64,000 bases of DNA from an uncultured Porphyromonadaceae bacterium (GTDB lineage Bacteria; Bacteroidota; Bacteroidia; Bacteroidales; Muribaculaceae), in the NCBI GenBank assembly GCA_900541835.1, contig UQLL01000011.1, positions 1 to 64,000 on the forward strand, written 5' to 3'. Positions within the stretch are counted from its first letter, which is position 1; every line of letters begins with the position of its first letter. This document shows positions 16,250 through 25,023 of this stretch, piece by piece. The notes beneath the pieces are model-generated. The model made no database searches. It was given only the letters and a program-made list of their open reading frames with translations, and had not been told where the DNA came from. The position numbers were made by a program, and so were the translations under genes.

Positions 16250-17962
16250 TTGAAGTCCGCAGGCATAATAGAGATATACACCCTTGAGCGCCAGGGCTGC
16301 ACCGCCGCAGACTGGTCCACCGTCTACCTCGACGACAACTGCGACCTGTCGCGCATCCGCGACTGCCGCTTCTCCGGACGCGTCGAGATAGGCGCCATCG
16401 CCGAGCTCCGATCCGCCGCCATCGAAGACTGCCGCATGAACTCCGGCGTAAGCATCGTCAACGTGCGCGGCCATCTGCGCGGCCTCCGCATTGGTCGCGG
16501 CGTCGTCATCGCCGACGTCGGCACCATCGAGTCCGAGCCCGAAGCCTCCTACGGCATCGGCACCGAAGTCGCCGTGCTCGACGAGACCGGCTCCCGCCCC
16601 GTCCACCTCTACCCCGGTCTCAGCGCACAGCTCGCTACTCTAATGGCCATGCACCCCCGCTGGGCCGAGGAGCACCTGCTTCCCCGGCTCCAGGAGAAAT
16701 ACGCCTCGCGCCCCTTCCCTTACGACCTCAGCGACGGCTGCCGCGTGATCGGCTGCCAGCTGCTGCAAAACGTACACGTCGGCAAGGAGGTGAGCATCGA
16801 GGGCGCCAAGCGCCTGGTCAACGGCGCCGTCCTCAACAACGCAGCCCCCGGCAAGGGCCTCGCCGGAGTCGGCGCCGACGTCGACGCCGAGAACTTCCTG
16901 ATCGAAGACGGCTACGCCGGCGGCGGCGCCCTGCTCCGCAACGTCTACGTAGGCCAGGGAGCAAGCCTCGACAAAGGCTTCACCGCCCACGACTCCATCT
17001 TCTTCGCCAACTCCGCCATGGAGAACGGCGAGGCCTGCGCGGTACTCGCCGGCCCGTACTCCGTCAGCATGCACAAGAGCACCCTGCTCATCGGCATGCG
17101 CACCGCCTTCTTCAACGCCGGATCCGCCACCAACTTCTCCAACCACATGTACAAGCTCGGACCCGTGCACTGGGGCACGATGCTCCGCGGCGCCAAGACC
17201 GCCAGCGGCGCATACGTCATGTGGGGAGCCCAAATCGGCGCCTTCTCCCTGGTGATGGGCCCACACAAGTACCATCCCGACACGTCCATGTTCCCCTTCG
17301 CCTACCTCTTCGGCGACGCGCACAGCCACACCCTGGCCGCCCCCGGCCTCATGCTCCGCAGCTGCGGCCTCGGCCGCGACGAGAAGAAATGGCCCATCCG
17401 CGACCGTCGCCTCCGCCGACGCCTGCCACTCCACGACCACGTCTGCTACGACGTCCTCAACCCCGTCACCGTGCAGGCCATGCTCCGCGCCCTGCCGCTG
17501 CTACGCGACCTGGCCCACGCCGAGCCCGACTCCCACGGCCTCGTGCACCACGGCGCCGTGGCCATGAAGCCAACCGCCGCCCTACGCGCACACCGCATGT
17601 ACTCCCTGGCCATAACCTCCTACCTCTACTCCCGCACCCATACCGACGGATACCACCTTGCCGACCCGAACCTCGCCCCCGACGACTGGTCCGACCTCTG
17701 CGGCCAGATAATCCCCACCGCCGACATCGACAGCATCCTCACTCTCGACCCGGACCTTAACGATCCCGAGACCCTCCCCTCCACCCTGCTCGAAAAAGCC
17801 TTCGCCGCCTACCCCCACCTCGAACTATGCTGGGTGAAAAAACTGGTCGAAAGCGAGTGGCACGACCAAATGCGCCTGGCACCGCAGGCCGTCGTGGAAC
17901 TCGAAGCCATGATTGAGCAGGACCGCACCCTCTACAAGCAGGCCCTCGCCGATCATCACTGA
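16250..17962 (+). CDS. DUF4954 family protein, left-handed beta-helix
   Basis: The 570-residue protein belongs to the Bacteroidota DUF4954 family (signature start EIYTLERQGCTAADWSTV). Residues 20-340 show imperfect hexapeptide repeats with small hydrophobic residues every sixth position, typical of acyl- or nucleotidyl-transferase beta-helices; GAVLNNAAPGKG and the PVHWGTMLRGAKTASGAYVMWG segment are family-conserved. The C-terminal third is helical. Reaction unknown; a sugar-modifying role is possible. The start is TTG at 16250, because no ATG in frame precedes the conserved N terminus. Probably co-transcribed with hflX. Confidence 0.8.
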   Translation: MKSAGIIEIYTLERQGCTAADWSTVYLDDNCDLSRIRDCRFSGRVEIGAIAELRSAAIEDCRMNSGVSIVNVRGHLRGLRIGRGVVIADVGTIESEPEASYGIGTEVAVLDETGSRPVHLYPGLSAQLATLMAMHPRWAEEHLLPRLQEKYASRPFPYDLSDGCRVIGCQLLQNVHVGKEVSIEGAKRLVNGAVLNNAAPGKGLAGVGADVDAENFLIEDGYAGGGALLRNVYVGQGASLDKGFTAHDSIFFANSAMENGEACAVLAGPYSVSMHKSTLLIGMRTAFFNAGSATNFSNHMYKLGPVHWGTMLRGAKTASGAYVMWGAQIGAFSLVMGPHKYHPDTSMFPFAYLFGDAHSHTLAAPGLMLRSCGLGRDEKKWPIRDRRLRRRLPLHDHVCYDVLNPVTVQAMLRALPLLRDLAHAEPDSHGLVHHGAVAMKPTAALRAHRMYSLAITSYLYSRTHTDGYHLADPNLAPDDWSDLCGQIIPTADIDSILTLDPDLNDPETLPSTLLEKAFAAYPHLELCWVKKLVESEWHDQMRLAPQAVVELEAMIEQDRTLYKQALADHH

Positions 17963-18086
17963 CCCAAAGCGTTAAAAATCACAAATTACAAAAGCCAACC
18001 TTACTTAAAAGCCACCTGCTCGCTTCAACTTGCCGCAAAGCCATCTCAAACGCCCTCCATGTAACGTCCATTTTTCTGTTAAATAC

Positions 18087-19274
18087 ATGAAAAAGCTCAC
18101 ACCGCTACTATCCTGCCTCCTCGCCATTATAGCCTGTTCCTGCACCCAGAACAGCCAGGCCGAAACTTCCCGGCAGGCCCTTGCCCAACCCGCGCCCTCC
18201 GACACCGATTCCTTAGCATTCAGTGCCCGCTGCAACGCGGAGCGACCATCCGCCCAGGAAGCCTTCTCCTCCGCCCCGCTCCGCCTCGCCCTCGTCGGCG
18301 ACATCATGATGGGCACCACATTCCCCGACGACTCCCACGGCGCCTTTCTGCCTGCCAAGAACGGCGCCATGCTCTTCGCCGACTGCGACTCCCTGCTGCG
18401 CTCGGCCGACATCGCCGCCGGCAACCTCGAGGGCACCCTGCTCGATAGCGGAGGCACCCCCAAGAAGTGCCGCGACCCTAAGGCCTGCTACATCTTCCGC
18501 ACCCCCACCGCCTACGTCCGCAACCTAACCGACGCCGGCTTCGACTTCCTCGGCGTGGCCAACAACCACGCCAACGACTTCGGCGCCGCCGGCGTGGCCT
18601 CCACCGCCCGCACACTCCAGGGCGCCGGCATCGCATACGCGGGCCTGAAGGCCGGACCCCGCACCGCCACCCTGGTCCGCGACGGCCGACGCATCGGCCT
18701 GGCAGCCTTCGGCCACAGCGCCGGAACCATGTCCATACACGACCTCCAGTCCCTGCGCAGCACAGTCTCACAGCTCAAGAAAAGCCACGACATCGTCGTC
18801 GTCAGCTTCCACGGCGGCGCGGAAGGCCCTAAGTACTCGCACGTGCCCCACGGCCCCGAGACCGCCTTTGGCGAACCGCGCGGCGACGTCGAGAAATTCG
18901 CCCATGCGGCCGTCGACGCCGGCGCCGACATTGTCTACGGCCACGGCCCGCACGTGCCGCGTGCCGCCGAGCTATACAAAGACCGCCTCATCCTCTACAG
19001 CCTCGGCAACTTCTGCACCCCCTACCGCGTCAGCCTCAACGGCGCCAGCGGCCTGGCACCCCTCGTCGAAGTCGACCTCGCCCCCGACGGCCGCTTCCTC
19101 TCAGGCCAGATCCACTCCTTCCGCCAGCAAAAAGGCGTCGGCCCGCGCCTCGACACCACCCACGCCACCGCCCGCGAAATCCGCCGCCTCTCCGCCGCCG
19201 ACTTCCCCGCATCGCCCCTCCGCATCGCCCCCGACGGACGCCTCTTCCGGGAACCGAACTGTAAAAAACCATAA
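18087..19274 (+). CDS. CapA family lipoprotein (metallophosphatase-like)
   Basis: A 395-residue CapA/PgsA-type protein, related to poly-gamma-glutamate synthesis factors but usually of unknown role. The lipobox is IACSC (Cys near 18). Family motifs are LALVGDIMMGT (about 70-80), AAGNLEGTLLDSGG, DFLGVANNHANDFG (catalytic-site Asn-His-Asn-Asp), VVVSFHGGAEG, and the C-terminal VYGHGPHVPRAAELY with ILYSLGNF. ATG at 18087 gives a proper lipoprotein signal; an upstream in-frame ATG at 18030 does not. It stands between DUF4954 and rpsA without an obvious promoter. Confidence 0.85.
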   Translation: MKKLTPLLSCLLAIIACSCTQNSQAETSRQALAQPAPSDTDSLAFSARCNAERPSAQEAFSSAPLRLALVGDIMMGTTFPDDSHGAFLPAKNGAMLFADCDSLLRSADIAAGNLEGTLLDSGGTPKKCRDPKACYIFRTPTAYVRNLTDAGFDFLGVANNHANDFGAAGVASTARTLQGAGIAYAGLKAGPRTATLVRDGRRIGLAAFGHSAGTMSIHDLQSLRSTVSQLKKSHDIVVVSFHGGAEGPKYSHVPHGPETAFGEPRGDVEKFAHAAVDAGADIVYGHGPHVPRAAELYKDRLILYSLGNFCTPYRVSLNGASGLAPLVEVDLAPDGRFLSGQIHSFRQQKGVGPRLDTTHATAREIRRLSAADFPASPLRIAPDGRLFREPNCKKP

Positions 19275-19417
19275 AAACGGCGCACACCCGGCGACGCCCA
19301 TTGCACAGTCCATAGAAAGTCATAACGACACCGAAATGTCAGGCGAGGGATGCCTGCCACCGGGCCTGGGACGAGTTCTACCCAAAACCGCGAAAACAGA
19401 CGAAATTTCGGGCGGAA

Positions 19418-19449
19418 TTTGCACATTCCGCAAAAATGTCGTACCTTTG
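19418..19449 (+). promoter_or_regulatory. rpsA promoter
   Basis: TTTG at 19418-19421, 20 bases, TACCTTTG at 19442-19449. It leaves a leader of about 90 bases before the rpsA start codon. Confidence 0.78.
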
Positions 19450-19541
19450 CGGCGCCGAAGCGGATGCAGGCAAAGCGTGAACCTTGTCAGCACCCGTTTC
19501 GATGCGAGAGAAGTAACTTTTTACAGTATCAACCATTTTTA

Positions 19542-21365
19542 ATGAACAATCTAAAAAACACCCCGGTCGAAGGCCTCCAGGACTTTGACTGGGCCGCCTA
19601 CGAAAACGGCGACACCAAGGGATCCCAGAGCCGCGAGGACCTCACCTCGACCTACGACAAGACGCTCAACACGGTCAAGGACAAAGAGGTAGTCGAAGGT
19701 ACCGTCATCGCCATCAACAAGCGCGAAGTGGTGGTTAACATCGGTTACAAGTCCGACGGCATCATCCCCATCACCGAATTCCGCTACAACCCCGACCTCA
19801 AGGTCGGCGACACCGTAGAGGTATTCATCGAGAACCAGGAGGACAAGAAAGGCCAGCTGGTGCTCAGCCACAAGAAAGCCTGCGCATCGCGCAGCTGGAA
19901 CCGCGTCAAAGAGGCCATGGAGAAGGACGAAGTCATCAAGGGCTACGTCAAGTGCCGCACAAAGGGCGGCATGATCGTGGACGTCTTCGGCATCGAAGCC
20001 TTCCTGCCCGGTTCCCAAATCGACGTGCGACCCATCCGCGACTACGACGTGTTCGTAGACAAGACCATGGAGTTCAAGGTCGTCAAGATCAACGAAGAAT
20101 ACCGCAACGTGGTAGTAAGCCACAAGGCCCTCATCGAGGCAGAGCTCGAGGCTCAGAAGCGCGAGATCATCTCCAAGCTCGAGAAGGGCCAGGTGCTCGA
20201 AGGCGTCGTCAAGAACATCACCGCCTACGGCGTCTTCATCGACCTGGGCGGCGTCGACGGCCTCGTGCACATCACCGACCTCAGCTGGGGCCGCGTATCC
20301 GACCCCCGCGAAGTCGTGGAGCTCGACCAGCACATCAACGTCGTCATCCTCGACTTCGACAACGAGAAGAAGCGCATCGCCCTCGGCCTCAAGCAGCTCA
20401 CCCCGCATCCCTGGGACAGCCTTGACCCCAACCTCAAGGCTGGCGACCACATCAAGGGCAAGGTGGTAGTCATGACCGACTACGGCGCATTCGTAGAAGT
20501 GGCACCCGGCGTAGAGGGCCTCATCCACGTCAGCGAGATGAGCTGGAGCCAGCACCTCCGCTCGCCCCAGGACTTCATGAAGGTAGGCGACGAAGTAGAG
20601 GCAGTAATCCTCAACATCGACCGCGAGGAGCGCAAGATGTCCCTCGGCATCAAGCAGCTCCGCAACGACCCCTGGCAGGACATCGAGATCCGCTACCCCA
20701 TCGGCAGCCGCCACACCGCCAAGGTGCGCAACTTCACCAACTTCGGTCTCTTCGTAGAGATCGAGGAGGGCGTAGAGGGCCTCATCCACATCAGCGACCT
20801 CAGCTGGACCAAGAAGATCAAGCACCCCAGCGAGTTCACCAAAATCGGCAACGACATCGACGTGCAGGTGCTCGAAATCGACAAGGACAACCGTCGCCTC
20901 AGCCTCGGCCACAAGCAGCTCGAGGAGAACCCCTGGGACGTCTTCGAGACCATCTTCACCGTAGGCTCCATCCACGAGGGCACCGTCACCGAAGTAATGG
21001 ACAAGGGCGCCGTCATCGCGCTTGAATACGGCGTGGAAGGCTTCGCCACCCCCAAGCACCTCGTCAAGGAGGATGGCACCCAGGCCAAGCTCGACGACAA
21101 GCTCAAGTTCAAGGTAATCGAGTTCAACAAGGGCAGCAAGCGCATCATCCTGAGCCACAGCCGCATTGCCGAAGACGCCCAGCGCGCCGAGAAACGTGCC
21201 GAGCGCGGCGAGCGTCCCGAACGCACCGGCCGCCGCACTTTCCGCCGCAACGACCGCGAGGAGCGCGAGGAGACCCCGCAGCTCGCTCCCATGGAGAAGA
21301 CCACCCTCGGCGATCTCAGCGCCCTCCAGGCTCTCAAGGAGCAGCTCAAGAGCGAAGGCAAGTAA
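19542..21365 (+). CDS. rpsA: 30S ribosomal protein S1
   Basis: S1 binds mRNA on the 30S subunit. The 607-residue product holds six S1 RNA-binding domains. They are recognised by repeated G-x-V-x(n)-G-x-x-V/F-x-x-x-G-x-x-G-L/F patterns, for example YGVFIDLGGVDGLVHITDLSW, YGAFVEVAPGVEGLIHVSEM and FGLFVEIEEGVEGLIHISDL. A basic Arg/Glu-rich tail (about 555-590) follows the last domain. ATG at 19542 was chosen because the promoter lies at 19418-19449 and the upstream extension is unlike S1. Followed by a strong terminator. Confidence 0.96.
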   Translation: MNNLKNTPVEGLQDFDWAAYENGDTKGSQSREDLTSTYDKTLNTVKDKEVVEGTVIAINKREVVVNIGYKSDGIIPITEFRYNPDLKVGDTVEVFIENQEDKKGQLVLSHKKACASRSWNRVKEAMEKDEVIKGYVKCRTKGGMIVDVFGIEAFLPGSQIDVRPIRDYDVFVDKTMEFKVVKINEEYRNVVVSHKALIEAELEAQKREIISKLEKGQVLEGVVKNITAYGVFIDLGGVDGLVHITDLSWGRVSDPREVVELDQHINVVILDFDNEKKRIALGLKQLTPHPWDSLDPNLKAGDHIKGKVVVMTDYGAFVEVAPGVEGLIHVSEMSWSQHLRSPQDFMKVGDEVEAVILNIDREERKMSLGIKQLRNDPWQDIEIRYPIGSRHTAKVRNFTNFGLFVEIEEGVEGLIHISDLSWTKKIKHPSEFTKIGNDIDVQVLEIDKDNRRLSLGHKQLEENPWDVFETIFTVGSIHEGTVTEVMDKGAVIALEYGVEGFATPKHLVKEDGTQAKLDDKLKFKVIEFNKGSKRIILSHSRIAEDAQRAEKRAERGERPERTGRRTFRRNDREEREETPQLAPMEKTTLGDLSALQALKEQLKSEGK

Positions 21366-21390
21366 ACATACTTTCACCCTCATATCCCGA

Positions 21391-21421
21391 GAGGCAGCCC
21401 CAACCCGGCTGCCTCTTTTTT
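21391..21421 (+). terminator. Rho-independent terminator of rpsA
   Basis: Stem GAGGCAGCC (21391-21399) with GGCTGCCTC (21407-21415), 7-base loop, then six T. Confidence 0.93.
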
Positions 21422-21431
21422 GCAGGTGGAA

Positions 21432-21530
21432 ACCGGGTGGTGGGAGTTGTGGGAATTATAGGAAGAATGGAATGAATGAGAGCGGAGGCAATCCTATTGG
21501 CCCCATTGGGCTTATTGGGCCTATAACTCT
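21432..21530. repeat. Degenerate 9-bp-period array
   Basis: Two consecutive blocks with a 9-base rhythm. Block one from 21442: GGGAGTTGT, GGGAATTAT, AGGAAGAAT, GGAATGAAT. Block two from 21493: CCTATTGGC, CCCATTGGG, CTTATTGGG, CCTATAACT. The G-rich and C-rich blocks look like opposite orientations of one degenerate unit. No gene lies between the rpsA terminator and the arsR promoter. Confidence 0.6.
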
Positions 21531-21639
21531 TGCTGTCGGACCTTATGGCTGCTTTGAGGCGATGCACACATACGGGAAGCAGCCCCCAGCCAGCTGAAAA
21601 GGCGCTCTCGGTTAAAATTAGGGGAAATTTCATGGAAGA

Positions 21640-21671
21640 TTTGGTGGTTTCAAATATTGTTTGTAATTTTG
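21640..21671 (+). promoter_or_regulatory. arsR operon promoter
   Basis: TTTG at 21640-21643, 20 bases, TAATTTTG at 21664-21671; the start codon follows 22 bp later. An ArsR repressor would be expected to bind around here; no clear dyad is visible. Confidence 0.78.
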
Positions 21672-21693
21672 CGAACATAAAACAATAACTGAA

Positions 21694-22023
21694 ATGCCGA
21701 CATTGGAGATAACGCCTGAACAGGAGCGACTTGCAAGATTTGCCAAGGCAATGGGGCATCCAACCCGCGTTGCCATTCTGCATTTCCTTGCCCGGAGAAA
21801 CGAATGTTTCTTCGGAGACATACACGAAATGCTTCCGATTGCAAAAGCAACCGTCTCGCAACATCTGAAAGAACTGAAGGAGGCGGGTCTGATACAAGGC
21901 ACCATCGAGCCCCCTAAGGTGAGATACTGCATCAACGCCGAGAACTGGAAAATCGCTCGTCAACTCTTCGCACAGATGCTTGATGAATGTTGTCCTTCAA
22001 AAAAGAATAGCTGCTGCCCGTGA
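21694..22023 (+). CDS. ArsR-family metalloregulator
   Basis: A 109-residue winged-helix repressor. The helix-turn-helix is at about 47-70 (AKATVSQHLKELKEAGLIQG); the N-terminal dimerisation helix is ERLARFAKAMGHPTRVAIL. The C terminus carries two vicinal cysteine pairs (ECCPSKKNSCCP), suitable for trivalent arsenic or another soft metal. It is first in an operon with arsF/arsG-like genes and two permeases, so it probably senses the exported compound and autoregulates. The ordinary ELCVCDL-type site in the recognition helix is not evident; the C-terminal pairs may replace it. Confidence 0.9.
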   Translation: MPTLEITPEQERLARFAKAMGHPTRVAILHFLARRNECFFGDIHEMLPIAKATVSQHLKELKEAGLIQGTIEPPKVRYCINAENWKIARQLFAQMLDECCPSKKNSCCP

Positions 22024-22089
22024 GCACTATTTTTATCCCCATAGTTCGTAATTCGACTAATTACAATCAACCCAAATAGAATCAGAAAC

Positions 22090-22515
22090 ATGAAACGACT
22101 ACTGATGATTTTAGCCCTTTTAACAGGGCTGATGTCTTGCGGCTTCGCAGAGAACGCAGCAAGTGCGAAAGCGCCGCAGAAGAACCGTGTGGAAGTTATC
22201 TACTTCCATGGCAAACAACGTTGTGTCACCTGCATGGCAATCGAGAAAAACACAAGAGAGGTGCTGACCTCTATGTTCGCAAAGGAGCTTAAGAGTGGCA
22301 AGGTCGTCTTCAAAGTCGTGGATATTTCAACACCCGCAGGCGAAAAACTTGCCGACAAGTACGAAGTGACCTGGTCATCCCTCTTCGTCAACAGATGGAA
22401 AAACGGCAACGAGACACGCAGCAACATGACGGATTTCGGATTCGGCAATGCACGCAAGAATCCGGCTGTCTTCAAGAGGGGACTTGCCAACAAAATCCAA
22501 CAATCGCTGAAATAA
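22090..22515 (+). CDS. ArsF-family thioredoxin-like lipoprotein
   Basis: The 141-residue exported protein has a lipobox-like LMSC (Cys17) and a thioredoxin fold in which the redox site is RCVTC (Cys45, Cys48), preceded by VEVIYFHG. It matches the ArsF family, named for a proposed role with ArsE in reducing nitrophenyl arsenicals such as roxarsone; that function is family knowledge, not shown here. No arsE gene is present. The stop TAA shares its last base with the ATG of the next gene, so the two are coupled. Confidence 0.75.
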   Translation: MKRLLMILALLTGLMSCGFAENAASAKAPQKNRVEVIYFHGKQRCVTCMAIEKNTREVLTSMFAKELKSGKVVFKVVDISTPAGEKLADKYEVTWSSLFVNRWKNGNETRSNMTDFGFGNARKNPAVFKRGLANKIQQSLK

Positions 22516-23222
22516 TGGACTGGTTACAGACCTTGCTCGACAATAGCACGGCTCCGGCTCTGACGGCATTCCTACTCGGACTGCTCACTGCTATCTCACC
22601 ATGTCCGCTTGCCACCAATATAGCCGCAATCGGTTATATCAGCAAGGACATAGAGAATCGTGGCCGCATCTTCCGAAACGGAGTGCTGTACACTGTCGGA
22701 CGCATCATTGCCTATACCCTCCTCGGCATCATACTTATCTCGATACTTAAAGAGGGGGCAAGCATATTCGGCGTTCAGAAAGCCATCGGGAAATGGGGAG
22801 AGCTGCTTATCGGGCCGTTGCTTTTGCTTATCGGACTTTTCATGCTTCTCGGCCATAAACTCAACTTGCCTCAGTTCGGATTCGGCGAAAACGGCGAAAG
22901 TCTTGCCCGTAAAGGCGGGTGGGGAGCCTTACTGCTCGGCATCCTGTTCGCAATGGCTTTCTGCCCGACAAGCGGAGTTCTCTACTTCGGAATGCTTATA
23001 CCGATGTCTGTAACTGCAAGCGCAGGCTGGCTTTTGCCGGTACTGTTCGCCGTCGCCACCGCTCTCCCGGTGCTTGCCGTCGCATGGATTCTCGCTTTCA
23101 GCGTAGAGAAGGTCGGCGAGTTCTATGGCAAACTGCGCTCCATTCAGAAATGGCTCAACATAATTGTCGGTGTCATTTTCATCGCAGTCGGCATCTACTA
23201 CTGCATAATCATATATTTCTAA
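22515..23222 (+). CDS. ArsG-like efflux permease (CcdA/DsbD-type membrane protein)
   Basis: A 235-residue membrane protein with six hydrophobic segments. Motifs SPCPLAT (near 27-33) and AFCPTSGVLYFGM place single cysteines beside prolines in two helices, the pattern of CcdA/DsbD transporters and of the ArsG family proposed to export trivalent aromatic aminoarsenicals. With the thioredoxin-like proteins on either side it could instead shuttle electrons across the membrane. The TAATG overlap with the ArsF-like gene fixes the start at 22515. Confidence 0.75.
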   Translation: MDWLQTLLDNSTAPALTAFLLGLLTAISPCPLATNIAAIGYISKDIENRGRIFRNGVLYTVGRIIAYTLLGIILISILKEGASIFGVQKAIGKWGELLIGPLLLLIGLFMLLGHKLNLPQFGFGENGESLARKGGWGALLLGILFAMAFCPTSGVLYFGMLIPMSVTASAGWLLPVLFAVATALPVLAVAWILAFSVEKVGEFYGKLRSIQKWLNIIVGVIFIAVGIYYCIIIYF

Positions 23223-23234
23223 CCACTCCCAAAC

Positions 23235-23648
23235 ATGGATAAAAAGGAATCAAAGAGGGGCGTCTGGGCAACGCTTTTCGCCCCCAGGAAGAAGAGTTGC
23301 TGCTGCGGCAACGACATCATCGCTGCTGACGATGTAAAAATCGTCGAGTCTTGCGTCGACTCAGATGAATCAGCTAAACCCACTTGTTGTGCCACCGCAC
23401 CTGGTGCCAAAGTCAGCGAGGTGCTTGTCCTCGGTCCCGGCTGCGCCAAGTGCAAAAAGACCTACACAGTGGTGGAAAAGGTAATATGCGAGAACAATCT
23501 TGATGTCAAGCTTTCCAAAATCGAGGATATAGCCGAGATGATGAAATACAACATCATGGCTACTCCCGCCGTCGTTGTCAACGGCACTGTCAAAATCAAA
23601 GGTCACGTTCCGTCGGCTGACGAAGTAAAAAAGGCCCTCGGCATCTGA
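23235..23648 (+). CDS. Thioredoxin-like protein with cysteine-rich N terminus
   Basis: A 137-residue protein with two parts. Residues 60-137 are a small thioredoxin (Thioredoxin_3 type): GPGCAKCKK with Cys70/Cys73 and cis-Pro motif ATPAVVVNG. Residues 1-58 form an unusual extension with SCCCGND, ESCV and PTCC, seven cysteines that could bind a soft metal. No signal peptide, so it is probably cytoplasmic and could hand arsenic to, or reduce, the permeases encoded immediately downstream. The extension is the odd feature; a metal-chaperone role is inference. Confidence 0.75.
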   Translation: MDKKESKRGVWATLFAPRKKSCCCGNDIIAADDVKIVESCVDSDESAKPTCCATAPGAKVSEVLVLGPGCAKCKKTYTVVEKVICENNLDVKLSKIEDIAEMMKYNIMATPAVVVNGTVKIKGHVPSADEVKKALGI

Positions 23649-23670
23649 ACTGCAACAACAGGAGACTGAT

Positions 23671-25011
23671 ATGGAAACACTAAAGGAAATCAAGTTCCTG
23701 ATATGGACTGTCGTCATATTTTTGGTGGCGTTCTTCTTACCCGTCAACAGCGACACGCTGATGACTGCGATTCACTCCACTCTTGACCTCGCCAAGTGGT
23801 ATGCCCGCGAGCATATCGTCCTCTGTCTTCTCCCGGCATTCTTCATTGCCGGAGTGATAGCGGTGTTCGTCAGTCAGGGCGCGGTGTTGAAGTATTTCGG
23901 AGCCAGCGCCAAGAAATGGGTGTCCTATACCGTCGCGTCTGTTTCAGGCGGTATCCTTGCTGTCTGTTCCTGTACCATTCTCCCGTTGTTCACCAGCATC
24001 TATAAGCGTGGTGCAGGACTCGGCCCGGCTATAGCATTCCTCTATTCCGGCCCCGCCATCAGCATACTCTCGATAATCCTCACGGCTCGGATTCTCGGCC
24101 TTGAGATGGGTATGGCCCGCATAATCGGTGCTGTGACATTCGCGATAGTCATCGGTCTGGTAATGTCGTTTATCTTCCGCAAGGAGGAGCGCGACAAAGA
24201 ATTGGACCAGATGAACATTGTGCCACCGCCTGAGAAACGACCACTCTGGCAGACGGCTCTGTTTTTCTTCACCCTTGTGGCAATCCTTGTGTTTGCCAAC
24301 TGGGGCGCACCGGCGGCAATTGACCGTGGAATATGGGCTGCGATATACAATGCTAAATGGTGGATAACCTCAGCTCTCGCAATAGGCTTGTGCGTTATTC
24401 TCGTCAAGATTCTGAATCTGAAATCCCGTTGGATTATCCTCGGCGCAATAGCCGTGGCTGTGTCGGCATTTCTTGCAAACATATTTATCCCCGATGCCAA
24501 GTTGGCTCCACTTGTTCCTATGATTGTATCGGTCGCCGTTCTCGCCATAGTGCTGCTATGCGACAAGAACGATGATGAGAACCGCGAATGGGCGTTGTCG
24601 TCTTGGGGATTCGCCAAGCTGATACTTCCGCTGCTTGCCGTGGGCGTCCTGACCGCCGGTTTCCTTCTCGGCTCTACACACGACGGCATGGAGTTGCCCG
24701 GCATCATCCCCAACAGCTGGGTTGAATGGGCGGTAGGCGGCAATTCATTGCTCTCCAACTTCTTCGCAAGTTTCACCGGTGCCTTCATGTATTTCGCCAC
24801 ACTGACCGAAGTACCAATCATCCAGGGGCTGCTTGCTTCCGGCATGGGCAAAGGCCCGGCACTCGCCCTGCTGCTCGCAGGCCCCTCTCTTTCGCTGCCG
24901 AATATGCTCGTCATCCGCAGAGTGATGGGGACTAAAAAGACAGTGATATATGTAGCTCTTGTTATCGTCATGGCCACCGGCTCAGGATGGATTTACGGCT
25001 ACTTCTTCTAA
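23671..25011 (+). CDS. ArsP/SO_0444-type permease 1
   Basis: A 446-residue integral membrane protein of the DUF318 permease family (ArsP_1), which includes exporters of trivalent organoarsenicals. The signature CSCTILPLF (Cys99 and Cys101) lies in the first half and GPSLSLPNMLVI in the second half mirrors it. About ten hydrophobic segments, with a charged cytoplasmic loop at about 168-190. It is adjacent to a second, shorter member of the same family, so the pair may form a hetero-oligomer or export different compounds. Zn/Cu export is an alternative reading. Confidence 0.8.
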   Translation: METLKEIKFLIWTVVIFLVAFFLPVNSDTLMTAIHSTLDLAKWYAREHIVLCLLPAFFIAGVIAVFVSQGAVLKYFGASAKKWVSYTVASVSGGILAVCSCTILPLFTSIYKRGAGLGPAIAFLYSGPAISILSIILTARILGLEMGMARIIGAVTFAIVIGLVMSFIFRKEERDKELDQMNIVPPPEKRPLWQTALFFFTLVAILVFANWGAPAAIDRGIWAAIYNAKWWITSALAIGLCVILVKILNLKSRWIILGAIAVAVSAFLANIFIPDAKLAPLVPMIVSVAVLAIVLLCDKNDDENREWALSSWGFAKLILPLLAVGVLTAGFLLGSTHDGMELPGIIPNSWVEWAVGGNSLLSNFFASFTGAFMYFATLTEVPIIQGLLASGMGKGPALALLLAGPSLSLPNMLVIRRVMGTKKTVIYVALVIVMATGSGWIYGYFF

Positions 25012-25023
25012 GACACGATTTAT

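Noticed and set aside
19551..21383. 610-codon minus-strand open frame opposite rpsA
   Set aside because: It is the antisense shadow of a clear S1 gene; composition is Val/Leu/Glu/Asp-biased as expected from reversed G+C-rich codons and has no family motif.
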